Assembly: GCF_000485595.1 (NCBI RefSeq) | Contig: NW_014577614.1 | Span: 29,433-56,391, forward strand | Reading direction: 5' to 3' | DNA from: Priapulus caudatus | Lineage: Eukaryota; Priapulida; Priapulimorpha; Priapulimorphida; Priapulidae | DNA: 26,959 nucleotides | Part shown: positions 20,476 through 26,959 of the stretch, in pieces | How positions within the stretch are numbered: the stretch's first letter is position 1 | Layout: every line of letters begins with the position of its first letter | The notes under the pieces: model-generated | The model's input: the letters and a program-made list of their open reading frames with translations, nothing else | Told to the model about the DNA's origin: nothing | Databases searched by the model: none | Program-made: the position numbers and the translations under genes

Positions 20476-21235
20476 AATTATTAGTGAAGGGTCGGGCCGG
20501 CGTCATCGTGTGTAGATCGTAACTCTTTCCTTGCATTCCCGGGTTGCTGCGAACGTGCAATCCTCATTCTCGTGCGCTCGCTGTCAGATCATCATCATTC
20601 ACGGTAGCGTGATGTTTTGTGGGGGTGTGTGAAGATGACCCGATCCCGTTCCTGCGATGTGGTAGCAACGCCGAAGCCGTGAGAATAGGTGGGGTAGATA
20701 AGCCGCTGAACGCATGCAATTCAGCCGCCGTGCTAATATTGCGCGCACGCAACCACGCGCATGCATGCGACCGCGTACGACGACACGTGACAGACGGAGA
20801 CAGCTGAAGAGTATTTTGACCCCCGTCAGCCATCGCCGAGCCAGGCAGTAAATTCGCATTCGTCCGTATCCGTGCGTGCTTGGCTATTGAAACAGCATAA
20901 CCGCGCTATTACTAGACTGTAGAGTTATTGAAACGAACGTGTTATATAATTGTAAAGATAATAATTGAAGTGATTACAGTACTCAACTACGGCATGAGGG
21001 CTTCGTGAATGTTCAGTTTAAAAAAATTAAAACAGGTTTAGTTAATATAAATTTAATAATCAAAGGGTTTGCGAAATACCGTCTCGAACGTAAGACGGGC
21101 ACGAACTGCTGAGCTATACTACTCCAACATGAAGCATCACAGCGCGTTAGTATCGGAAACTGCACTTTATATAGTTACGGGAGCTATTACGTGCTTATAT
21201 GCTATTACGTGGTACTTGGGTGCACGTGTGTCTGC
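20476..21235. other. Intronic stretch, no supported feature
   Basis: Mixed composition, GC-rich up to about 20880 and AT-rich after. Several short overlapping open frames on both strands lack motifs and splice support. Confidence 0.4.
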
Positions 21236-21385
21236 TTGTGCGTGCGTGCGTGCGTGTGTGTGCATGTGTATGTGTGTGTTTGTGAGGGAAAAAGAGAAAG
21301 AGAGAGAGAGGAAGAGAGAGCGAGAGAGAGAGAGAAGAAGAAGAGAGAGCGAGAGAGAGAGGAAGAGAGAGTAAGAGAGAGATGG
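21236..21385. repeat. (GT)n then (GA)n compound microsatellite
   Basis: GTGCGTGCGTGCGTGTGTGTG and related words to 21280, then AGAGAGAG/GAAGAGAGAG to about 21385. Confidence 0.9.
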
Positions 21386-21741
21386 AAATTCAGTCTGCGT
21401 CAGGACTCAGGAGCAGCACCGCACACGTTCACTCCGCTGCGCATGGCAGCGCCCTCTAATGGTCGAAGGTCGCGGTGCTCTGATGATGTACGACTGGCAG
21501 CTGGCCTCGCCGACGTTGACGATGATGATGGCGATGATGACGATGATAATGCGGGCGAGGATGTATGATAGCGTGATGTGATGACGATGGCTGTGTCCGT
21601 GTTTGCAATGCTGGTCGCTCCAAGGACGCCAACGCGCTCGCGTGGATGATGGACACTGTATCGCAGCAGGAGTGATAGCTTCTCTCAGAAACAGCTCGTT
21701 GCTCGTAGGGCGGTGTCAGTAGGGAGGGCATCAGAAAGAGA

Positions 21742-21872
21742 GCGCGAGCGAGTCGAGAGGCGAGAGAGAGAGAGCAGAGAGAGATACCGAGAAATTGAAA
21801 GGGAGCGAGGGAGAGGGTAAGAGAGAAGAGAGAGAAAGAGGAGAGAGAGATGAAGAAAGGGAGAAAAAGAGG
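21742..21872. repeat. (GA)n-rich purine tract
   Basis: AGAGAGCGCGAGCGAG then repeated GAGAGAGA with GAAA and GGGAG interruptions; almost pure purine from 21765. Confidence 0.9.
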
Positions 21873-21953
21873 TGTTCGCAGTGACGACACTGAGGGAAGG
21901 TTGCGACTACTCGAAGTATTGTGTTAGTACTTAGTAGTTAGTTAGTAGTTAGT

Positions 21954-22020
21954 AGGGAAGGGGAGGAGGTGCGGTGCAGGCGGGGAAGGGGAGGAGGTGC
22001 GGTGCAGGCGGGGAAGGAGG
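21954..22020. repeat. 28-bp G-rich tandem repeat
   Basis: GGGGAGGAGGTGCGGTGCAG with GCGGGGAA is present twice in succession (unit starts 21960 and 21988), followed by a truncated GGGGAAGGAGGGAGG. Confidence 0.88.
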
Positions 22021-22483
22021 GAGGTACGGCCGGGGATACGTTACCTTGGAAGTCGACCTCGATGCGAGTTTCCACGAGCCTGCATCGCATATAATAATAA
22101 GCATAATAATAAACATAATACCCGGAGTTTATCTAGTGACTAATCTCTCACAGGTAGATTGTCATGTTGCTGATAATGTGCATGGTTAGCTAGTGTGCAG
22201 GCCGGATGAGATCGATCTGCCGTGTATCTGCAGGGCGCGGGGGGAGAGGGGGTCGTGGTTCTTGCGGGAGTGACGTTATGTAAGGAAGCTGATATCACGT
22301 TTTGATAGCCATCGTCACACGACTGCCGATGTTGCTGATTACAATAACAAACCAGTCAGGCCGTAGTTTGTATTTCTAATTTATTTCTTTTCGTTGTTTT
22401 ATTTTATTATTTGGTTATTGGTTTGGTTATTGTTATTTATTCATATTGGTTCTTTATTGTTATTTTATTTATTTTCAACGCAG

Positions 22484-22495
22484 AAATTTGGGAAG
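22484..22495 (+). other. Candidate 12-nt microexon in harmonin intron 2
   Basis: A T-rich tract (22375-22476) leads to TTTTCAACGCAG, then 12 nt AAATTTGGGAAG, then GTAAGC. Twelve nt preserves frame. Inserted between exons 2 and 3 it would replace one residue and add four. The splice signals are good, but human harmonin has nothing at this point that I know of, so chance is a real possibility. Confidence 0.2.
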
Positions 22496-23436
22496 GTAAG
22501 CGTGTCTACATGAAGCTCTTGTGTTGTCGTGTTGATATCACCTGGCAGGCTGGCAGTGACGCGTGATTAGGAAGGATGCTAATATGACGAGTCGATATTA
22601 TGGATTCGCTGTTAAACACTGTAAATTCTAAGTATTAGGTGAACAAACCGAGTATTTCCTGTTCCTGCCAAAAACCCCTCTCGCAAGTTATGGCGTGCAA
22701 TGGTTATGCAGAGGTGTGGTACAGTCATTTACATCAGCATCCACTCGTTACTGCTTTTGTTAGGGGGTTGGCCTGTCCGTTAGACACCCTATTGTAGCAA
22801 CGCTGATGTCATTCCGCGAAAGCATTTAGTACCAGCTCACACACGTGCTAATTTTACACCATACCAGCGGGCTAGAAACAACGATCTATCTCTGGACTGC
22901 TGGACACATACACCGCTACTAACAGCCAACCGGGGTGCAACCGCACACCGTTAGTTTTCACGGGGTTTAGTTTCATGCTGCACACACCCCACACATTACA
23001 CACCTAAAGCTATCTATATCGCCTCTATTCTTAAATTGCCGATGGGGCGTAACACATCTCCAACCCCGACTCGCCAATGGCCATTCATTCCGTCATCACA
23101 TTAGAACTGTCCATAGGCGCTAATAAGAGGGCCCTATGCCTTACCCTCGTCTGTTGCTAAGTTTACTGTGTAGTGCGCAACATTATTTTACACTGTGTGA
23201 TTGTACGTGCTTTAGTGAGTAAATAATATACGGTGAAGCGGCAGTTGGGAATTACATCCCTCTATTCTAATGTTATTCCTGTTTTTACACACAATTACAC
23301 TACAATTGTGCATCCATTTCACGGCGCACATAGCACGGCGCTATAGCGCACAGTTGTCTGGCAGCAGAAATTATCCAGCGTCTACACTATAAGTATAATG
23401 TTTGCCGTCGTGTATCATGTAGTTTGAGCATATACT

Positions 23437-23870
23437 TATTAGAAGCTAGACTATACTAGGAAGACTAGTCTCAGGATAATAATAGGTTTTCCGGGAGTTG
23501 CTTTTTCTAGGAATAGATTGGTAGACGTGCGGGCGTATTGATGTCTGTAATGGATACTTATTCTGCGCATTGCGAGACGTTTGATTTGTTAATCGGTAAC
23601 GAGCAGATGATTTCTAGGAACAGAGGGGATATAATTACTTTGTTTGAGGGAAAGTCGGGGAGAATCGGTTAAAATCTTGATCCGGGTCAGTCGTGTTTTG
23701 AGATCATATTTATTTGACTGAACACAACTCCCGTAGTATATTCTAAATTTTCTATTCTTAATCCTAAAATACATTACATACACACTCCGGTGTAACGAAC
23801 CAGGTTACAGTCGCATTTCGTCCCTAAATGGTGGCATGCTTCCAAGTTACCTGCGCGTGACCCCTTTCCC
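23437..23870 (+). repeat. Diverged direct repeat, copy B (empty site)
   Basis: Counterpart of 16384-16960, in the same orientation and about 7 kb away. At the point where copy A has its palindromic element, copy B reads straight through from TTCTTAATCCTAAAATACAT to TACATACACACTCCGGTGT. Confidence 0.85.
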
Positions 23871-24066
23871 TACTCGTCGACCGCCACCAGGCTGCATGCG
23901 ACGGCGACGCCACCTAACGGAACTACAGGGATCGTTGTACCAACGGGGTCAGCGGTCAGAGAGACTCTCCGTGTCGACTGACCGCCGTTGAACCGGATAC
24001 AGGCCTTTACGATTCCCTGGCGAAACGAATGGTCGGCCTGGTAGCGGGAGTGCGGGCAGGAGATAC

Positions 24067-24146
24067 GGTGGCTGGTCGGCCTGTGTGATCGGTGGCTGGT
24101 CGGCCTGTGTGATCGGTGGCTGGTCGGCCTGTGTGATCGGTGGCTG
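24067..24146. repeat. 24-bp minisatellite, three full units
   Basis: GGTGGCTGGTCGGCCTGTGT plus GATC occurs at 24067, 24091 and 24115, identical, with a partial fourth unit at 24139. A looser copy of the core (GGTCGGCCTGG) lies at 24031. Minus-strand translation gives an ITQADQPP repeat, which is a by-product. Confidence 0.95.
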
Positions 24147-24224
24147 CCTACGGCCTACTGAACAGATAGCCCGAACGGTGGATTTAGTTTTGCGGGGCGC
24201 GTGCATGTATTATAATAACAAGAG

Positions 24225-24485
24225 TAGCTGAATTAGAATGATCTTATTCATGTGCTGCTTTTACTAATAGTAACAGGTTATACGTGAGATAGGATTATCC
24301 CGTTCCTGTGTTACTGTTAGTAGCAGGGGTACATGCATTAGGATTGTCTAATTCATGTACTGCTGGTCAGTTTGGATTGTCTAATTCATGTACTGCTGGT
24401 CAGTTAGGATTGTCTCCTTTTATATGCTGCTGTTAGTAACAGGGGTACAGGAATTAGGATTGTTTCCTTCGTGTGCTGCTGTTAA
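24225..24485. repeat. Degenerate minisatellite (TAGGATTGTC...CTGCTG units)
   Basis: Repeats of GGATTGTCTAATTCATGTAC followed by TGCTGGTCAGTT at 24341 and 24374 (33-bp period), with more diverged relatives before and after that include GTTAGTAACAGGGGTACA. Confidence 0.85.
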
Positions 24486-24552
24486 TTAATAATAGATCAC
24501 ATCACCGAAATTTGGCGTCGCTGGAATTTGTTCGTGGTGGTGATTCCTCGTT

Positions 24553-24622
24553 ATACCTATTCCTATCCTATACCTATACCTATACCTATACCTATACCTA
24601 TACCTATACCTATACCTATACC
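24553..24622. repeat. (TATACC)n hexanucleotide microsatellite
   Basis: About nine perfect TATACC units after two TCCTAT variants, followed by a pyrimidine-rich stretch (24623-24720). Not the TTAGGG or TTAGG telomere motif. Confidence 0.95.
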
Positions 24623-24722
24623 TTTCCTTCCATCTATTTTCTTTCTCTCTCTCTATCTCTCCCACTCCCTCTCACCCCTCTCTCTCACTATCCATCTCTA
24701 CTCTCTGTATCACCTTTCATAC

Positions 24723-24862
24723 TATCAGGGGCCCTGGTTAATAATGACAAAATATTTGTAAAAAATATTGTTCATTGTTCAATTGTATATTGTTCATTGT
24801 TCAAAAATATTAATATATTGTCATATATTGACAAAAATATTTGTCATTATTAACCCCTGATA
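24723..24862. mobile_element. Palindromic mini-element, copy 5 (longest, ~140 bp)
   Basis: The left end TATCAGGGGCCCTGGTTAAT then AATGACAAAATATTTGT pairs with the right end ACAAAAATATTTGTCATTAT then TAACCCCTGATA. Internal TTGTTCATTGTTCAA words are repeated (24769 and 24790). Same TATCA(A/G) ends as the other copies but with a different core. Confidence 0.8.
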
Positions 24863-24956
24863 CTATTTATAGGCAGTGTTCTATCTGGATGCTCTGTCTC
24901 AGGACATTCCTATTTGTTTCCATGGTTACGTTGTTTAGATGAACGAATGTTGGTAA

Positions 24957-25001
24957 TATCAAGGGTCCATAATAGAAGATTTCTATTATGGACTCTTGGT
25001 A
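24957..25001. mobile_element. Palindromic mini-element, copy 6
   Basis: TATCAAGGGTCCATAATAGA, two to three loop bases, then TTTCTATTATGGACTCTTGG and TA. The core stem is identical to copy 2 at 15437. Confidence 0.82.
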
Positions 25002-25144
25002 ATATGTAGGTCTTGCGGTTATCATCCACAGTGTGGCGTCTGCTGATAGATGCGTCCCAGCGGAACCGCAAGTAGTCCGCAGTTACGCTGTAGAAATTCG
25101 TTTCTTTGTCGGCATTGTAACCGAGTTCCCAAGGCATTTGGGGG

Positions 25145-25191
25145 ATATATATATATATATATATTAATATATATATATATATATATATATA
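25145..25191. repeat. (TA)n microsatellite
   Basis: Two runs of TA separated by ATTAATAT. Confidence 0.93.
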
Positions 25192-25555
25192 ATCGTTGAA
25201 GTGTTTATAGTGCAAGATATTTGGGAAGGCAAGGCGATATGTGGGCCACAGTTCGATAGCAGTTTGTTTGTTGCTACGTACCTTCCTTGCGCGCGCGCAT
25301 ACACACAAACAAATACACGCACAAAGCCGTGTGTTGTCTATTGTTGAGGTAATATTTGCAGAGGGAGAGCAAATATGTGGCCTATGCAAATATTATTGTC
25401 TGCAACTTGGGTTTATAATCTCTATTGCTTAGCTAGGCGTTAACTCGCCATGCTGTTTCCATACAGCGCAAAATCAACAAGTCTGTCTTAGTTAGTGCAC
25501 AGAATATTGCCTAACCCGCGGATACTGAGAGAAACAGCGCGAGGCAAGCGTTTGC

Positions 25556-25927
25556 AATCACGGGCACTTGGGACAGAGTTAGTAAAAACTGAGAATAATA
25601 TGAACGCGGCACATTCACAAAAACTACCCGTTTATTACGCTTCCACTGTTGTGTCACTGTATATCAACTAGATATAAATAGATAGACTATTATAATCGAC
25701 TATATTATATAACAATGTATTAGCGACACGGCACACCCGCAACGGCGAGTGGCGGGAGCGGCTAGTTGTACATCAGTTTTTGTGAAAGCAAGTTGATATA
25801 CAGTTATTTATATCTAGTTGTCAGTGACACAACAGTGAAAGCGTAATAAACGGGTAGTTTTTGGGAATGTGCCGCGTTCATGTTATTCTCCGTTTTTACT
25901 AACTCTGTCCCAAGTACCTGTGTTTGC
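25556..25927. mobile_element. Large inverted repeat just upstream of harmonin exon 3
   Basis: Arms 25556-25680 and 25806-25927 are inverted copies. Over the central 94 nt (25566-25659 against 25822-25915) I count four mismatches and no gaps. The spacer of about 125 nt is AT-rich at the left and GC-rich (GGCGAGTGGCGGGAGCGGC) at the right. No transposase frame. The right arm ends 79 nt before the exon 3 boundary. Confidence 0.9.
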
Positions 25928-26006
25928 AATGGTGTTGGCACTGGTGTGACTGTGTAGTGAGTCCTGTCAGCTGGTGATTGTAGCTTCCTCTTCACTTTTG
26001 TTGCAG

Positions 26007-26090
26007 CACGATGTCAATAGCACAGCTGGTGGACGAGCTAAAGTTCATCGTCAACCATCCGAAGAAGCTGTTGCTGTTTGAATATGTGAG
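26007..26090 (+). CDS. USH1C: Harmonin (USH1C), coding exon 3 (gene continues off the window)
   Basis: Eighty-four nt between TTTTGTTGCAG and GTATGT. The first base completes the split codon from exon 2 (GA+C, Asp). Then follow TMSIAQLVDELKFIVNHPKK and LLLFEYV, ending with AG of a probable Arg codon (phase 2). Human harmonin, as I recall, reads T-M-D-V-A-V-L-V-G-D-L-K, then N-E-P, L-P-L-F and I-R at identical spacing, so exons 2 and 3 together align over 51 residues without a gap. This completes most of the N-terminal harmonin homology domain. All PDZ domains and the coiled coil lie to the right of the window. An ATG at 26011 in this exon is internal, not a start. Confidence 0.88.
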
Positions 26091-26165
26091 GTATGTATCA
26101 ACTAATCCACATACGTCAGTCAGTCTCTCACCACAGCACCGCCCCCTGCCCTCTCACGCGTGTAC

Positions 26166-26193
26166 CTCTCTCTCTCTCTCTCTCTCACTCTCT

Positions 26194-26252
<59 letters not shown>

Positions 26253-26253
26253 G
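26166..26253. repeat. (CT)n microsatellite in harmonin intron 3
   Basis: CT dinucleotides with CTCGCTCG interruptions. It lies 75 nt after the exon 3 donor, and the open frame through it is repeat translation. Confidence 0.95.
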
Positions 26254-26259
26254 CAAGGC

Positions 26260-26959
26260 TACACAGGTGATAGGGTGTTAGGCCTATAGAGGAGATAGGG
26301 TGTTAGCTTATAGCGGAGTATGGGTGTTAGGCTATACAGCGGATTAGGGGCGTTAGGCTATACAGGTGACTAGTGCGTGTTAGGCTATAGAGGAGATAGG
26401 CGTTTGGCTATATTAGGTGATTAGGGTGTTAGGCTATACATGGAGATAGGGGTGTTAGGCCCTATACAGGTGATAAGTGGTCGGCTTAGGTTAATATATA
26501 TGGAGATAGGGGGTTAGGCTATAAGGAATAGGGTTAGCGCTATACAGGTAGATATGGGTGGGTTGTGCTATGACAGGAGATAGGCGTCTTAGGCCTATAT
26601 AGGAGCTAGGGGTTTTCAGGTATAGCTGGAGATAGGGGTTGGCTATACAGGAGATAGGTGCGTCTAGGTTATACAGGTGAAGTGTGTTAGGCCTATAGCG
26701 GATGATAGGCCGTGTTAGGCCTATTACAGGAGATAGGGTGTATAGGCTATACATCGAGATAGGGGTTAGGCTATACAGGAGATAGGGTGTGTAGGCTATA
26801 GAGGGATACGGGTTTAGCTATAGTAGGAGATAGGCGGTTAGGCTATTACAGGAGATAGGGCGTTTTTTCTTCCCTTTTAGGCTCCTTACAGGTGATAGGG
26901 TGTTAGGCTTATATGCGGAGATAGGGGTGTTAGCATATACATGGAGAAGAGTGGTGCTT
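26260..26959. repeat. ~22-26 bp minisatellite, runs off the right edge
   Basis: Roughly thirty degenerate units with consensus close to GGCTATACAGGAGATAGGGT plus GTTA. Units vary by single-base indels and substitutions. One unit is interrupted by TTTTTTCTTCCCTTTTAGGC (about 26864-26883). The array is still going at the last base. Confidence 0.95.

Larger units (their letters stand above)
15684..26006 (+). other. USH1C: Harmonin intron 2 (about 10.3 kb)
   Basis: Donor GTGAGT, acceptor TCTTCACTTTTGTTGCAG. Carries most of the window's microsatellites, four palindromic elements, a diverged direct duplication and a large inverted repeat near its 3' end. Long open frames at 17537-18373 and 18888-19625 are largely SLSLS or CVCV translations of CT and GT repeats. 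In 15684-16383, 22500-23436 and 25200-25555 I see nothing coding. One possible 12-nt microexon is noted at 22484. Confidence 0.75.

Noticed and set aside
24553-24622. Hexamer array considered as an interstitial telomere
   Set aside because: The unit is TATACC/GGTATA, not TTAGGG or TTAGG.
26260-26959. GTTAGG-containing array considered as telomeric
   Set aside because: The period is 22-26 bp and GTTAGG is only part of a longer unit; this is a minisatellite inside an intron.

Overview
The window looks like nuclear DNA of a bilaterian animal, most likely an invertebrate. Coding sequence occurs only as short exons with GT/AG borders and kilobase-scale introns. About 85-90% of the bases are non-coding and rich in microsatellites and small palindromic elements. 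I cannot name the species. No bacterial operons, rRNA, tRNA or CRISPR arrays were seen.

Two genes can be supported, both on the + strand. The first (1264-5218) is a complete two-coding-exon rhodopsin-class GPCR of 481 codons, closest to the prostaglandin E2 receptor EP4 (PTGER4). Its single coding intron lies at the end of TM6, the usual prostanoid-receptor position. The prostanoid carboxylate-contact residues are in place. TM6 carries the ordinary class A CWxP motif, which human EP4 has lost. The intron (2143-4651) is filled mainly by about 1.5 kb of TCTA/TATG tetranucleotide repeat, and the donor region is followed by a diverged second copy of itself.

The second gene (10990 to beyond 26090) is the 5' part of harmonin (USH1C). 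Three short exons (54, 68 and 84 nt) encode most of the N-terminal harmonin homology domain, and they align without a gap to human harmonin as I recall it. Its introns are about 4.6 kb and 10.3 kb. The PDZ domains must lie beyond the window.

Between and within the genes the sequence is repeat-dominated. It holds CTG-rich and TA-rich tracts after the receptor gene (5340-6105), a foldback element (7979-8303), a G-rich terminal-inverted-repeat element inserted in a TA run (10207-10441), six short palindromic elements with shared TATCA(A/G) ends (12661-25001), a diverged 0.4-0.5 kb direct duplication (16384-16960 and 23437-23870) of which only one copy carries a palindromic insertion, CT/GA/GT/CGCA microsatellites (17.9-21.9 kb), a large inverted repeat just upstream of harmonin exon 3, and a roughly 24-bp minisatellite running off the right edge.

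There is no sign that the two genes work together; they are adjacent in the same orientation. I do not see a previously undescribed multi-gene system. The most useful observations are the receptor's motif pattern and donor duplication, the harmonin gene structure (including a possible 12-nt microexon), and the palindromic element family with a filled/empty site pair.
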